This document shows positions 17,287 through 28,076 of a stretch of 64,000 nucleotides of DNA, piece after piece. Below the pieces are notes generated by a model. It saw only the letters and a program-made list of their open reading frames with translations. It searched no databases and was not told the DNA's origin. Each line of letters opens with the position of its first letter. Within the stretch, counting starts at the first letter, position 1. The position numbers were made by a program, and so were the translations under genes. Source of the stretch: Methyloterricola oryzae (GTDB lineage: Bacteria > Pseudomonadota > Gammaproteobacteria > Methylococcales > Methylococcaceae); contig NZ_JYNS01000001.1 of NCBI RefSeq assembly GCF_000934725.1, positions 744,001-808,000 of the forward strand, in the 5' to 3' direction.

Positions 17287-18309
17287 ATGTCCGACCCCAT
17301 CATCCAGGAGCAGCCCCCGCAAACGGCTGGCCTGAGCGCCACCCAAGAAGCCTGGCGCGGACTGCAACAGTTCATCGCGCGCCAGGTGATCGGCCAGGAA
17401 AGGCTGATCGAACGCATGCTGATCGCACTGCTGGCGGACGGCCATATCCTGGTGGAAGGTGCGCCGGGGCTGGCCAAAACGCGGGCCATCAACGTGCTGG
17501 GACGCGGTGTGGAAGGCAATTTCCAGCGCATCCAGTTCACCCCGGACCTGCTGCCCGCCGACCTCACCGGAACCGAGATCTATCGCCCCCAGGATGGCTC
17601 CTTTCATTTCCAGGAAGGACCGCTTTTCCACAACCTCATCCTGGCGGACGAAATCAACCGCTCGCCGGCCAAGGTGCAGTCGGCCCTGCTCGAGGCCATG
17701 GCCGAACGGCAGATTACGGTGGGCCGCAAGACCTATCCGCTGCCGGACCTGTTCATGGTCATGGCCACGCAGAATCCCATCGAGCAGGAAGGCACCTACC
17801 CCTTGCCGGAAGCCCAGTTGGACCGCTTCCTCCTGTATGTCCGCATCGGCTATCCGGAAGCCGCCCATGAGCGCGAGATACTGCGGCTGGTGCGGGGCGA
17901 AGCCCGCGCGGCCCGGGGCAGCTCGGGGGAAACCGGCACGTTCGACCCGCTCCCGCAGAGGGTGCTGTTTGCAGGCCGTAGCGAAGTGTTGGACATCTAC
18001 ATGGCCGAGCCGCTGGAGGAGTACCTGCTGCAACTGGTCCTGGCCACCCGCAATCCCGGCGCCTACGGCCAGGAAATGGCGCGCTGGCTGCAATACGGCG
18101 CGAGCCCGCGCGCGACCATCGCCTTGGACCGCTGTTCCCGCGCCAAGGCCTGGTTGGCCGGTCGCGACTATGTGACGCCCGACGATATTCAGGCCATCGC
18201 CTATGATGTGCTGCGCCACCGCCTCATACTGTCCTATGAAGCCGAAGCCGAGGGCATCACCACGGACCAATGTATCCGTGAACTGATCAGGCGCGTGGCC
18301 GTGCCGTGA
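17287..18309 (+). CDS. MoxR-family AAA+ ATPase
   Basis: The 340-residue protein has the MoxR layout: Walker A as GAPGLAKT (about residues 58-65), Walker B as ILADEINRSPAKVQSALLEAM, the sensor-1 segment VMATQNPIEQEGTYPLPEAQLDRF, and a C-terminal lid ending near residue 335. MoxR ATPases act as chaperones that load metals or assemble complexes, normally with a VWA-domain protein encoded next door. Here the next gene on the strand is pyrE, 82 bases away, so the usual DUF58/VWA partner genes are missing locally. ATG 17287 matches the family start. Confidence 0.92.
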   Translation: MSDPIIQEQPPQTAGLSATQEAWRGLQQFIARQVIGQERLIERMLIALLADGHILVEGAPGLAKTRAINVLGRGVEGNFQRIQFTPDLLPADLTGTEIYRPQDGSFHFQEGPLFHNLILADEINRSPAKVQSALLEAMAERQITVGRKTYPLPDLFMVMATQNPIEQEGTYPLPEAQLDRFLLYVRIGYPEAAHEREILRLVRGEARAARGSSGETGTFDPLPQRVLFAGRSEVLDIYMAEPLEEYLLQLVLATRNPGAYGQEMARWLQYGASPRATIALDRCSRAKAWLAGRDYVTPDDIQAIAYDVLRHRLILSYEAEAEGITTDQCIRELIRRVAVP

Positions 18310-18391
18310 GCCGGACTTGCAATCGTCCCACTTTCTATGACACTAATAAGCAATTTTTAGCGCGACGCCTCACTGAAGGTTCAAACGACAC

Positions 18392-19042
18392 ATGCAGGAC
18401 TATCAGCACGAATTCATCGAATACGCCGTCGCATGCGGGGTCCTGCGTTTTGGTTCGTTCACGCTGAAATCGGGCCGCACCAGTCCCTATTTCTTCAACA
18501 CCGGGCTATTCGACACCGGCGCGCGGCTCGGCCGGCTGGGTGAGTTCTACGCCCGTGCGCTGATCCACCGCGGCCTTCGCGCCGACGTGCTCTATGGCCC
18601 GGCCTACAAGGGCATTCCCCTGGTGTGCACGACGGCCATCGCGCTCGCCCGCCAAACGGGGGAGGACGTTCCGTTCGCCTTCAACCGCAAGGAGGCCAAG
18701 GATCACGGCGAAGGCGGCCACCTGGTCGGGTCGGCCCTGTTGGGATCGGTGCTGATCCTGGATGACGTGATAACGGCCGGCACCTCGGTCAGGGAATCCG
18801 TTGCCATCATCGAAAGCGCCGGCGCCAGGCCCTGCGGCGTGCTCATCAGCCTGGACCGTCAGGAAACGGGACCGGACGGGCGATCCGCCGTCGAGGACGT
18901 GCGAGAGCGCTTTGGCATCGACGTGTATTCCATCGTCACCGTCAGCGACGTGATCGAGTACCTCCGCGGCCGGGGACAATCCCGCGAGCTGGACGCCATT
19001 CAGGCCTATCGGGCGGAATTCGGCGCGGTCGCAGCGTGCTGA
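18392..19042 (+). CDS. pyrE: Orotate phosphoribosyltransferase
   Basis: The 216-residue enzyme joins orotate and PRPP to form orotidine 5'-phosphate in pyrimidine synthesis. The PRPP-binding loop [13 protein letters not shown] is intact, as are the TSPYFFNTG and [15 protein letters not shown] segments characteristic of PyrE. Length and start (ATG 18392) are typical of gammaproteobacterial PyrE. Its position close to argB, algC, dut, coaBC and radC repeats an arrangement seen in pseudomonads. The end lies 29 bases before the preferred start of the DUF4124 gene. Confidence 0.96.
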   Translation: MQDYQHEFIEYAVACGVLRFGSFTLKSGRTSPYFFNTGLFDTGARLGRLGEFYARALIHRGLRADVLYGPAYKGIPLVCTTAIALARQTGEDVPFAFNRKEAKDHGEGGHLVGSALLGSVLILDDVITAGTSVRESVAIIESAGARPCGVLISLDRQETGPDGRSAVEDVRERFGIDVYSIVTVSDVIEYLRGRGQSRELDAIQAYRAEFGAVAAC

Positions 19043-19071
19043 AGGCAACGCGACGATCGCTGCTGCTCCCC

Positions 19072-20067
19072 ATGCCCCAAACTCGCATCAAGATTCTCTT
19101 GCTCCTGGCCGCCGCAGTCCTCTCGGCGACAGCCGGTGCCGAGACCTTTCGCTGGATCGATGAGACAGGGAATGTGCATTACTCAGACCAAGTGCCTCCG
19201 GAAGATGCCAAGCACCAGCGTTCGCGGCTGGACAAGCAGGGCCGTGAGATCGATGTGATCGAAGGCGCCAAGACCGCCGAACAAATGGATCAGGAAAAGC
19301 GTCTCAGGAGCCTGCGAGCCGAGCAGCGCCGGGTGCTTGCCGAGCAACGCGATCGCGATCAATCGCTGCTGCGGACTTATGGCACCGAGCAGGAAATGAC
19401 GCTGACGCTGCAAAACAAGCTGGCCACGGTGGACTCGGTCATACGCGTGACTGAGTCCAATCGCGAGCGTCAGGAAATCCTGCTGGACTCGCAGCGCAAG
19501 CGCGCGGCTGACGCTGAGTTGAAGGGGCAAGCAGTGCCCAAGATACTGCGTGATTCCATCGAGGCTATCCAGCGTCAGATTGCCGCCTACACGGAGCAGA
19601 TCAACAAGCTTGAGGATGACAAGAAAACCATCAACGAGGCTTTCGGCAGGGACCGGCTTCGCCTGCAGGAATTGAGGTCCGCGGGGCAGGACCCCTTGCA
19701 GTTCGCACTCATGAACGAGCTCAAACTGATGCCCGGTGAGATGCCCATCGTCAGCGCGGTGTCATGCCGTCCGGGCCCTGCCTGCGACAAGGTCTGGGAA
19801 GCCGCCAAGTCCTTCATTCGTGCCCGCTCCGGCAAACCGCTCGTGACCGATACCAGCAAGGTCCTGCAAACCGCGATCCCCCTGCAGGATCAGGACTTCT
19901 CCCTGGTGGTCACGCGCAGCTCCGGCAAGGGGGAAGACACGGTTTTCCTGGATGCCCGCTGCAGGCTTTCCAGTCTCGGCGACGAATTGTGTGCCAGTCC
20001 CCGCGTCCGCGAAATTCGCGCGGCATTCGCCACCTATGTGCAGATGGCGGTCGCCGCCTCGCCCTAA
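19072..20067 (+). CDS. DUF4124 domain protein with signal peptide and coiled coil
   Basis: The 331-residue product has a signal peptide (about residues 1-24, ending SATAGA-E), then a DUF4124 module marked by FRWIDETGNVHYSDQVPPEDA. Residues about 70-200 are rich in Glu, Arg, Gln and Leu with heptad-like spacing and probably form a long coiled coil. The C-terminal part has a CRPGPACDK segment and a second cysteine pair that may form disulfides. The protein is expected in the periplasm; its role is unknown. ATG 19072 is preferred because it begins the signal peptide; a GTG at 19036 overlaps pyrE and would add 12 residues. Confidence 0.8.
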   Translation: MPQTRIKILLLLAAAVLSATAGAETFRWIDETGNVHYSDQVPPEDAKHQRSRLDKQGREIDVIEGAKTAEQMDQEKRLRSLRAEQRRVLAEQRDRDQSLLRTYGTEQEMTLTLQNKLATVDSVIRVTESNRERQEILLDSQRKRAADAELKGQAVPKILRDSIEAIQRQIAAYTEQINKLEDDKKTINEAFGRDRLRLQELRSAGQDPLQFALMNELKLMPGEMPIVSAVSCRPGPACDKVWEAAKSFIRARSGKPLVTDTSKVLQTAIPLQDQDFSLVVTRSSGKGEDTVFLDARCRLSSLGDELCASPRVREIRAAFATYVQMAVAASP

Positions 20068-20089
20068 CCGACTCGGCTCATCGCTGCCC

Positions 20090-21503
<1,414 letters not shown>

Positions 21504-21583
21504 GGTGCTAAGTGTGTGCGGCTCAGTTCAACAATAGACAGCTTGCTGTTTTACTAACTTCACATATTCCCGGATGCCTAATT

Positions 21584-21637
21584 TGTAGGAGCGGGCTCTA
21601 GCCCGCGAACATCACGGCCTGGAGGCCGCTCCCACAA
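21584..21637. repeat. REP-like palindromic element
   Basis: The outer arms TGTAGGAGCGG and CCGCTCCCACA face each other, and an inner palindrome surrounds GGGCTCTAGCCC; a further GGCCTGGAGGCC lies in the right half. A half copy recurs at about 29452-29481. Elements of this kind are typical REP sequences of GC-rich gammaproteobacteria. Confidence 0.6.
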
Positions 21638-21822
21638 TCCGGACGACCTGGGGTATTGAGCCCGTTTGCCGCGCCGAGCACCGCAGCTTTCGATGGGGAT
21701 TACCCGAAGGGGCGCGGGAAGGATGCCGCGCGGCGGCAGAGGGACAGGGATGGCCCTTCTGCCGACTCCCGGAGAAAGCAAGGAGCGCAGGGAACAAGCG
21801 GCAACCGGGTGCCCTTTCTTTT

Positions 21823-21858
21823 GGTTCCTTTTCTTTGGGCATGCAAAGAAAAGGAACC
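21823..21858. repeat. Perfect 15-base-pair hairpin
   Basis: GGTTCCTTTTCTTTG at 21823-21837 is exactly complementary to 21844-21858, with a six-base loop. It directly abuts repeat copy B. It may be part of the same dispersed element or a terminator between algC and yunG. Together with the REP element it fills most of the 447-base gene-free stretch 21504-21950; nothing coding is visible there. Confidence 0.55.
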
Positions 21859-21912
21859 CGACCGTGGGTTCGGAAACGCACATCAAAATGCAGGCTGTCG
21901 CGAAGAGACGCC
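21857..21912 (+). repeat. Dispersed repeat, copy B
   Basis: This plus-strand stretch starts CCCGACCGTGGGTTCGG and runs through CACATCAA to a GTCGCGAAGAGAC stem. It matches the inverted copy A at 21005-21060 over about 55 bases with scattered differences. The pair encloses the YunG-like gene and the REP element. Confidence 0.6.
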
Positions 21913-21950
21913 AAGCTTTCTTGAGCCATGGAATCCAGGCAAATCGCTCA

Positions 21951-24338
21951 TCAAAACGGCAACCGGATATCCGGTTTCACCTGCACCAACAAATCCCTGA
22001 ACACCCCCTGAATCCTCGCCAACGCCTTCTCGTTGTCGGCCTCGAAACGCAACACCAGGGACGGCGTGGTATTGGAAGGCCGCACCAGCCCCCAGCCGTC
22101 GATGAAGTCCACGCGCAGGCCGTCAATATCGGACAGCCGGGCTTCAGGGAACTCGGCCAGCGCCTTGAGCTTCTCGACCAGGGCGAAATTCTCGCCCTCT
22201 TCCGTCTCGACCTGCAATTCCGGCGTATTCACGCTGTCCGGCAGTTCGGCGAACACTTCGGCCGTGCTGCGCGGGTCGCCGGAGAGTATCTCGACAAGGC
22301 GGGCGCAGGCATAGACGGCGTCATCGAAACCGAACCAACGCTCCTTGAAAAAGATGTGCCCGCTCATCTCGCCAGCCAGCATGGCGCCGGTTTCCTTCAT
22401 CTTGGCCTTGAGCATGGAATGCCCGGTTTTCCACATGAGCGGTCGGCCACCGTTCTTGACGATCTGGCTGGCCAGTTGGCGCGTGCACTTGACGTCGAAA
22501 ATGATATCGGCGCCGGGCTGGCGCGAGAGCACGTCCGCCGCATACAGCATCATCTGCCGGTCCGGCCAGATGATCTTGCCATCGCAATCCACCACGCCCA
22601 GGCGGTCGCCATCGCCATCGAAGGCCACCCCAAGATCGGCCTGTGCGCTTACCACGGCATCAATGAGGGCCGTGAGGTTCTCCGGCTTGCTAGGGTCGGG
22701 ATGATGGTTCGGGAAGTTTCCGTCGACCTCACTGAACAGTTCCACCACCTCACAGCCCAGTGTCTTCATGAGGGCAGGTGCGAGCTTCGCGGCGACACCG
22801 TTGCCGCAGTCCATGACGATCTTCATGGGTCGGCCGAGCTGGGTGTCATCCATCACGCGCTCGATGTAATCGGGCATCAAGTCACGGTTCTCGATCTTGC
22901 CGATGCCGTGGATGAAGTCCTTGGCCTCGATGCGCTCGCGCAGTTTCTGCACCTGCTCTCCGGCCAGCGTATCGCCGGCGATGACGATCTTCAGTCCATT
23001 ATATTTCGGGGGATTGTGGCTGCCGGTCACCATGACCCCGGACTTGCCGTTGAGCACATGGGTGGCGAAATAAAGCAGCGGCGTGGGCGCCAGCCCCAGG
23101 TCCACCACGGTGCGGCCAGTGGCCTGCAGGCCCTTGGCCAGGGCCTGGCTGAACTCCTGGCTGGAATGCCGTCCGTCGCGGGCGATCATCACCCGCTGCT
23201 CGCCCTTGACGTGGCACTCGCTGCCTATGGCGCGCCCGATCTCGTAGACCAGCTCGGCGGTCAAGGTCTCGCCCACCACGCCGCGAATATCGTAGGCGCG
23301 GAAGATGGAAGCCGGCACGGTGGTAACGGCGGAGCCTTCCGGAGCCGGCACGGGCGGCGCCGGTACGGCAGGGGCTTCAGGCCGCCCGACGGCCTGCTCC
23401 CCGGACGCCGGCACAGGCTGGAATCCCTGCGCCATGGCCTCGTGCTTCAGTTGCGCAATCTTGTGTACGATGAACTCGCTGTCGCCGATGCGGATGGGAT
23501 AGTTGCCCAGGGCGCGGCCCCGCATCAGGTCACGCACGAGTTGCGCGACGCTCTCCTGATCGTTGTGATAAGCGCCAAGCAGCCAACGGCCCAGGGAATA
23601 GAAAGCACCCGCTGTCAGAAGGATGCCCAGGAGGGGGAACACGAAAAACCAGCCGTCGGCAAAAAAGGACACGCCCTTGACCCGGTAAGCCACCTTCCAC
23701 GATGCGCCGGGGACATCCACCGTGCCGGCAGGCGTGGTTTCCTGCAGTTCGGCGTCGCCTGTGCGTTTGACCGAGAGATCGCCCTGGCGCAACTCGAGGG
23801 CAACGCCGGATGCGCCGAGAACGGCTTCCAGCAGCTTGGGCGAGACACTGGCCAGCAGCACGCCGCCGCCCTCCAGCTTGCGAGCCAGCGCCAGATGCTG
23901 GTGGGGCGTGTTGGCACCATGGAAGGCCGGCGGTGGCGCTTGTTCCACCGCCTCATGGGCCATCTGCAGGTCGGCGAAGCCCATGTGGGGCGGCCGGGTC
24001 TCATCCAGGGCCTCGGAGCGCTCCGCAAGCAGGCGTACCTGCAGCGCCGAAGGCACGGCGCGCGTAAGTCGGGCTTCGGTCTCCTGAAGCAGAGCAGCAT
24101 TGCCGCTGGCAAGTATCTGCGCATAGCGCGAATCCGCCGCCAGGCCCTCCACGCTGCCTATCAGCATGTCCAGTGTGTTGCGCAGACTGCGCGCCGCCGC
24201 TTCGGCCGCCTGCCGCGCCGCTTCCTGCTCCGCCGAGCGCGCCGACTGCCAGGCCGCCACATAGACGCCCGTTCCGGTGACCAGCACCGCGGCTAACGCC
24301 GCCACCGCCAACAGGGTGAGGAATCGCTGCAGATTCAT
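21951..24338 (-). CDS. algC: Phosphomannomutase/phosphoglucomutase, membrane-anchored long form
   Basis: The 795-residue protein combines an N-terminal sensor-like region with a full alpha-D-phosphohexomutase. Membrane helices at about 6-28 and 228-250 flank a roughly 200-residue periplasmic domain; a proline-rich linker (about 310-340) leads to the mutase from about 343. The catalytic phosphoserine is Ser440 in VTGSHNPP, the metal loop reads AFDGDGDRLG, and the sugar loop is GEMSGHIFF. AlgC interconverts mannose and glucose 1- and 6-phosphates for exopolysaccharide and LPS precursors. Long AlgC forms with this N-terminal extension occur in pseudomonads. It is followed by dut and coaBC in upstream position on the same strand (coaBC - dut - algC order of transcription). 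Confidence 0.94.
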   Translation of the reverse strand: MNLQRFLTLLAVAALAAVLVTGTGVYVAAWQSARSAEQEAARQAAEAAARSLRNTLDMLIGSVEGLAADSRYAQILASGNAALLQETEARLTRAVPSALQVRLLAERSEALDETRPPHMGFADLQMAHEAVEQAPPPAFHGANTPHQHLALARKLEGGGVLLASVSPKLLEAVLGASGVALELRQGDLSVKRTGDAELQETTPAGTVDVPGASWKVAYRVKGVSFFADGWFFVFPLLGILLTAGAFYSLGRWLLGAYHNDQESVAQLVRDLMRGRALGNYPIRIGDSEFIVHKIAQLKHEAMAQGFQPVPASGEQAVGRPEAPAVPAPPVPAPEGSAVTTVPASIFRAYDIRGVVGETLTAELVYEIGRAIGSECHVKGEQRVMIARDGRHSSQEFSQALAKGLQATGRTVVDLGLAPTPLLYFATHVLNGKSGVMVTGSHNPPKYNGLKIVIAGDTLAGEQVQKLRERIEAKDFIHGIGKIENRDLMPDYIERVMDDTQLGRPMKIVMDCGNGVAAKLAPALMKTLGCEVVELFSEVDGNFPNHHPDPSKPENLTALIDAVVSAQADLGVAFDGDGDRLGVVDCDGKIIWPDRQMMLYAADVLSRQPGADIIFDVKCTRQLASQIVKNGGRPLMWKTGHSMLKAKMKETGAMLAGEMSGHIFFKERWFGFDDAVYACARLVEILSGDPRSTAEVFAELPDSVNTPELQVETEEGENFALVEKLKALAEFPEARLSDIDGLRVDFIDGWGLVRPSNTTPSLVLRFEADNEKALARIQGVFRDLLVQVKPDIRLPF

Positions 24339-24350
24339 CCCGGCAGCCGC

Positions 24351-24806
24351 CTATTGCCGTCCCGTGTGGCCAAATCCACCCGCGGCGCGCTGGCTCTCGG
24401 AAAATTCCTCGACCCGCTCGAACGCCACCTGCACGACAGGGACGAAGACCATCTGCGCCAGGCGGTCGCCAACCTGAATTTCGTAAGGCTGGTTGCTCCG
24501 ATTCCAGCAGGACACCATAACCTGGCCCTGATAGTCCGAGTCGATGAGGCCCACCAGATTGCCCAGCACGATACCGTGCTTGTGGCCCAGGCCCGAGCGC
24601 GGCAAGAGGACGGCCGCCAGCGCCGGATCCTCGATGTGGATGGCGAGTCCGGTGGGAATCAGATGGGTGCTCCCCGGCTCCAACGTCAAGGGAGCTTCCA
24701 GGCAGGCCCGAAGGTCCAGCCCGGCGGAGCCGTGGGTGGCGTATTCGGGAAAGGGGATCGTATGCCCAATGCGCTCATCGAGGATCTTAAGCTGTATTTT
24801 TCGCAT
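24351..24806 (-). CDS. dut: Deoxyuridine triphosphate nucleotidohydrolase
   Basis: The 151-residue trimeric dUTPase hydrolyses dUTP to dUMP and pyrophosphate, keeping uracil out of DNA and supplying thymidylate synthesis. Its motifs are in order: [32 protein letters not shown], and the glycine-rich C-terminal arm [13 protein letters not shown] 24804-24806 is the standard start and overlaps the 3' end of coaBC by 20 bases, implying translational coupling; an earlier in-frame start at 24821 would add five residues. AlgC begins 12 bases further on. Confidence 0.96.
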   Translation of the reverse strand: MRKIQLKILDERIGHTIPFPEYATHGSAGLDLRACLEAPLTLEPGSTHLIPTGLAIHIEDPALAAVLLPRSGLGHKHGIVLGNLVGLIDSDYQGQVMVSCWNRSNQPYEIQVGDRLAQMVFVPVVQVAFERVEEFSESQRAAGGFGHTGRQ

Positions 24807-26028
24807 GAAATCGTTTTGCAATCAGTTCCACCAATTGTGCCCCGACACGCTGCTTGGAAGCCATCTCCAGCCGCGCCGAGCCGCCATTCCAGAAAACCTG
24901 CAAGGCATTCAACTCGCTGTCGAATCCGCCCTCGGCCTGGCCCACCAGGTTGGCCGCGATCATGTCCAGCCGCTTGGACTGAAGCTTGCCGCGGGCATAG
25001 TCTTCCAGCCCGTGGGTTTCCGCCGCGAACCCGACGGTGAACGGCGGATTCGGCAGGGCCGCCACCTCCGCCAGGATATCCCGGGTCCGCGCCAGTTGCA
25101 GGCTGATGCGCTCATCGTTCTTCTTGATCTTGCGCTCCTCTGCGACTGCCGGGGTATAGTCGGCAACGGCCGCCGCGCCGATGTAGATATCCTGCTCACC
25201 GATGCGCCGAAAAACGGCGAGGCGCATGTCTTCGGCACTTTCCACAGCCACGCGGTCCACCCCGCGTGGCGCCTCCAGCGCCACAGGCCCCGACACCAGG
25301 AGCACCCGGGCGCCTGCCGCCGCCGCGGCAGCGGCCACGGCATAGCCCATCTTGCCGGAACTACGGTTGCTGATGAAACGCACCGGGTCGATGGGTTCGC
25401 GGGTAGGGCCCGCGCTCACCAGCACCTTCAGGCCGGCCAGTGGCCCGGACGCCGAACCGAGTGCCAGTTGTTCGACGATCTCCGCCGGCTCGAGCATGCG
25501 CCCCCAACCCGTCTCGCCGCAGGCCTGCTCGCCTTGAGCCGGCCCCAGCACGCGCATCCCCCGGCCCTCAATGACCTGCAGGTTTTCGCGGGTCGCCGGA
25601 TTATCCCACATGGCTCGATTCATGGCCGGCGCCAGGGCGATGGGGCATTCTGCCGCCAGGCACAACGCCGCCAGCAGGTCGCCGGCGAGACCCGCGCGCA
25701 GCCGGGCCATGAAATCCGCGGTGGCCGGGGCGATCAGCAGCAGATCGGCCCAGCGCGCCAGGCTGATGTGCCCCATGGCCGACTCCTCGGCCGGGTCCAA
25801 AAGCCCCGTGTGCACCGGGTTGCCCGAAAGTGCCTGAAAGGTGAGCGGCCCGACGAAAGCGGTGGCGGCATCGGTCATGACCACGCGCACCTCGACCCCA
25901 GCAGTTTTGAGCAGACGGGTGAGCTCGGCAGCCTTGTAAGCGGCGATGCCCCCCGTGACCCCGAGCAGGATGCGCTTGCCGGTCAATTGCGTCAAAACAG
26001 CGTCAAGTCCATGTTGGAAAGAGGCCAA
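24787..26028 (-). CDS. coaBC: Bifunctional phosphopantothenoylcysteine decarboxylase/synthetase
   Basis: The 413-residue enzyme carries out two steps of coenzyme A synthesis. The N-terminal flavin-dependent decarboxylase (CoaC, about 15-190) has the [14 protein letters not shown] start and the [16 protein letters not shown] active-site region. The C-terminal synthetase (CoaB, about 200-413) shows [27 protein letters not shown] and KIKKNDE. The start at ATG 26026-26028 gives a short lead into the CoaC domain. It is divergent from radC with 76 bases between, and overlaps dut at its 3' end. Confidence 0.96.
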   Translation of the reverse strand: MASFQHGLDAVLTQLTGKRILLGVTGGIAAYKAAELTRLLKTAGVEVRVVMTDAATAFVGPLTFQALSGNPVHTGLLDPAEESAMGHISLARWADLLLIAPATADFMARLRAGLAGDLLAALCLAAECPIALAPAMNRAMWDNPATRENLQVIEGRGMRVLGPAQGEQACGETGWGRMLEPAEIVEQLALGSASGPLAGLKVLVSAGPTREPIDPVRFISNRSSGKMGYAVAAAAAAAGARVLLVSGPVALEAPRGVDRVAVESAEDMRLAVFRRIGEQDIYIGAAAVADYTPAVAEERKIKKNDERISLQLARTRDILAEVAALPNPPFTVGFAAETHGLEDYARGKLQSKRLDMIAANLVGQAEGGFDSELNALQVFWNGGSARLEMASKQRVGAQLVELIAKRFHAKNTA

Positions 26029-26104
26029 TTATGGCAAGTTTGGCCCCGGCCTTCTATGCTTTTGCGGCGATAATGCGCCGAATATCAAGCAAGTGAGGTG
26101 CACC

Positions 26105-26782
26105 ATGCCGATCACGGACTGGCCGGATGACGAAAAGCCCAGGGAGAAGCTACTGCTGAAGGGCCCGGGGGCATTGTCCGACGCGGAGCTGCTAGCCATC
26201 TTCCTGCGCACCGGCATCAAGGGCAAGACCGCCGTGGACCTGGCGCGTGAACAACTGTCGCGCTTCGGTTCCTTGCGGGCCCTGCTGGACGCCGACTTCG
26301 ACCAATTCACCGCCACCCCGGGGCTGGGCAGCGCCAAATACGCCCTGCTGCAAGCGGTGCTGGAAATGGCGCGCCGTCACATGGACTCGCAGCTGCGCCG
26401 CGGCGAGGCCCTCACCAGTCCCAGCCTCACCCGCCGGTACCTGGCCTCCGTCCTGCGGGCCTATCCCTTCGAAGTGTTTGCCTGCCTGCTGCTGGACAAC
26501 CAGCACCGGGTCATCCGCTACGAGGAACTGTTCCGCGGCACCATCGACGGCGCCAGCGTCTATCCCCGCGAAGTGGTGAAGCTGGCGCTGGCCGCCAATG
26601 CCGCCGCCGTCATCCTCGCCCACAACCACCCCTCCGGCATTGCCGAACCCAGCGAGGCGGACCGGCAACTCACTCAGAAACTCAAGCAGGCTCTAGGCCT
26701 GGTCGACATTCGCGTGCTCGACCACTTCATCGTCGGCGACGACCCGGAGGCCTATTCCTTTGCCGAGCACGGCCTGATCTAG
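26105..26782 (+). CDS. radC: RadC-family JAB1/MPN-domain protein
   Basis: The 225-residue protein has an N-terminal helix-hairpin-helix-like region ([17 protein letters not shown]) and a C-terminal JAMM metal-binding domain with the motif HNHPSG and a downstream Asp in [15 protein letters not shown]. RadC was once linked to repair, but its biochemical role is still unclear. ATG 26105 is in the expected place, divergent from coaBC, which is the classical arrangement. It converges on the CopD-like gene, whose stop lies six bases away. Confidence 0.94.
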   Translation: MPITDWPDDEKPREKLLLKGPGALSDAELLAIFLRTGIKGKTAVDLAREQLSRFGSLRALLDADFDQFTATPGLGSAKYALLQAVLEMARRHMDSQLRRGEALTSPSLTRRYLASVLRAYPFEVFACLLLDNQHRVIRYEELFRGTIDGASVYPREVVKLALAANAAAVILAHNHPSGIAEPSEADRQLTQKLKQALGLVDIRVLDHFIVGDDPEAYSFAEHGLI

Positions 26783-26787
26783 GCGCC

Positions 26788-27249
26788 TCAGGACCAGAGC
26801 GGATAGCGCCCGGCAGCGGCGGCCGCCGTCACGATCAGGCCAAGGATCAGGTTCAGTCCAACCAGTTGGCGTATCTGCCCCAGCGCAGCCCCCGCCGCCT
26901 CCCAGTTCTCCTCGATGACGCCGTTACGCAGTTTTTTCAGGGAGGCCCAGTTGATGTGGCCGAACACGGCGAACATGATCAGCCCCAGGGTCAGCATCAG
27001 GTGCACATGCCAGCCCACATTGGCGAAGCCGCCCAGGCCATGGATGACCCAGAACCCCGTGACCAGCAGCAGCACGATGGCCACCTTGACCCAGGGAAAA
27101 AAACGCTCGAACACCCGCAACCACAAGCGCAGGCGTTCGGGGCTCTGGAACAGTTCCACGGCGGTGGGGCGCAGCACCACGTAGGCGAAAAACATGCCGC
27201 CGACCCAGACGACGGCGGCCAACATGTGCAAGGCTATGGCGAGTGACAT
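26788..27249 (-). CDS. CopD-like integral membrane protein
   Basis: The 153-residue protein has four predicted membrane helices and begins MSLAIALHMLAAVVWVGGMFFAYVVL in part, the pattern of the CopD domain family, with conserved histidines in the first and third helices (LHMLAA, WHVHLM). CopD relatives are linked to copper handling, and some small members are haem-dependent; no copC or other copper gene is adjacent, so a specific metal role is not shown. The length matches stand-alone small CopD-like proteins. It is transcribed alone after rsmE on the same strand, 86 bases downstream. Confidence 0.8.
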   Translation of the reverse strand: MSLAIALHMLAAVVWVGGMFFAYVVLRPTAVELFQSPERLRLWLRVFERFFPWVKVAIVLLLVTGFWVIHGLGGFANVGWHVHLMLTLGLIMFAVFGHINWASLKKLRNGVIEENWEAAGAALGQIRQLVGLNLILGLIVTAAAAAGRYPLWS

Positions 27250-27335
27250 GGTTTGAACTCCTGGAGGTTATTGAAAGCGTTGGGGCATCCGCGGACGGCA
27301 TGGGGTTCCCTGTGCAATGGGGACAGCGATGGGGT

Positions 27336-28076
27336 TCACGCGCAGTCTCCACCCAGATCGCCCCACAGGGTCTGGATCGCCGCCAGGGCGGCCAGGGCGG
27401 CGGTCTCGGTGCGCAGCACCCGGGGTCCCAGGCGCAAGGGCGTGAATCCCGCGGCGATGGCGGCGCTACGCTCCCGTTCGCTGAAGCCGCCCTCCGGGCC
27501 GGACAGCAGGGTGATTGCGCCATCCGGGCGCGGCAAGTCCATCAGGGATATCCCGCCGACGGGATGCAGGATCAGGCGCGTGCCGTTCTGCGCGCCTATC
27601 CAGGCATCCAGATTGGCAGGCGCTGAAATCAGCGGCAATCGGTTACGGCCGCATTGCTCGCAGGCGCTGCGGACGACGCCTTGCCAGTGTTTGAGACGCT
27701 GGGCTTGCTTCGCGCCGTCCAGTTGCACCACGCAGTGCTCGGTGAACAAGGGCGTCAACTGGCTCACGCCCAGTTCCACGGCCTTTTGTATGGCCAGATC
27801 CATGCGCTCGCCACGGGAAATCCCCAGTCCCAGGTGGGTGAACAATGGCGATTCGCTCTCCCGCGCGCGGCGCTCGCCCAGATCCAACCGCACGCCCTCG
27901 CGATGGGCTTCCAGCACCCGCGCGGGGAACTCCCCGCCTTCTCCGTTAAACACCACCAGGTCGGCGCCGGGCTTGAGCCGCAGCACGCTGCGCAGGTAAT
28001 GGGCGCTTTCCTCGTCCAGGCTCAGCATTTCGCCACTCTGCAAAGGCAAGGGCAGATAGAGCCGGGAAATGCGCAT
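27336..28076 (-). CDS. rsmE: 16S rRNA (uracil-1498-N3)-methyltransferase
   Basis: The 246-residue SPOUT-class enzyme methylates U1498 in the decoding centre of 16S rRNA using S-adenosylmethionine. The N-terminal PUA-like part (HYLRSVLRLKPGADLVVFNGEG) and the C-terminal knot with LLSGPEGGFSERE and LGPRVLRTETAALAAL are clear. Its ATG immediately follows the bioA stop, so the two genes are translationally linked, an arrangement also known from pseudomonads. Confidence 0.95.
   Translation of the reverse strand: MRISRLYLPLPLQSGEMLSLDEESAHYLRSVLRLKPGADLVVFNGEGGEFPARVLEAHREGVRLDLGERRARESESPLFTHLGLGISRGERMDLAIQKAVELGVSQLTPLFTEHCVVQLDGAKQAQRLKHWQGVVRSACEQCGRNRLPLISAPANLDAWIGAQNGTRLILHPVGGISLMDLPRPDGAITLLSGPEGGFSERERSAAIAAGFTPLRLGPRVLRTETAALAALAAIQTLWGDLGGDCA

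Noticed and set aside
17179-18270. N-terminal extension of the minus-strand lipoprotein frame through the MoxR gene
   Set aside because: The extension is antisense to the MoxR ATPase; the ATG at 17178 gives a complete lipoprotein signal.
21666-24296. Plus-strand open frame of 876 codons antisense to algC
   Set aside because: It mirrors algC codon structure, is low in recognisable motifs, and AlgC is unambiguous on the other strand.
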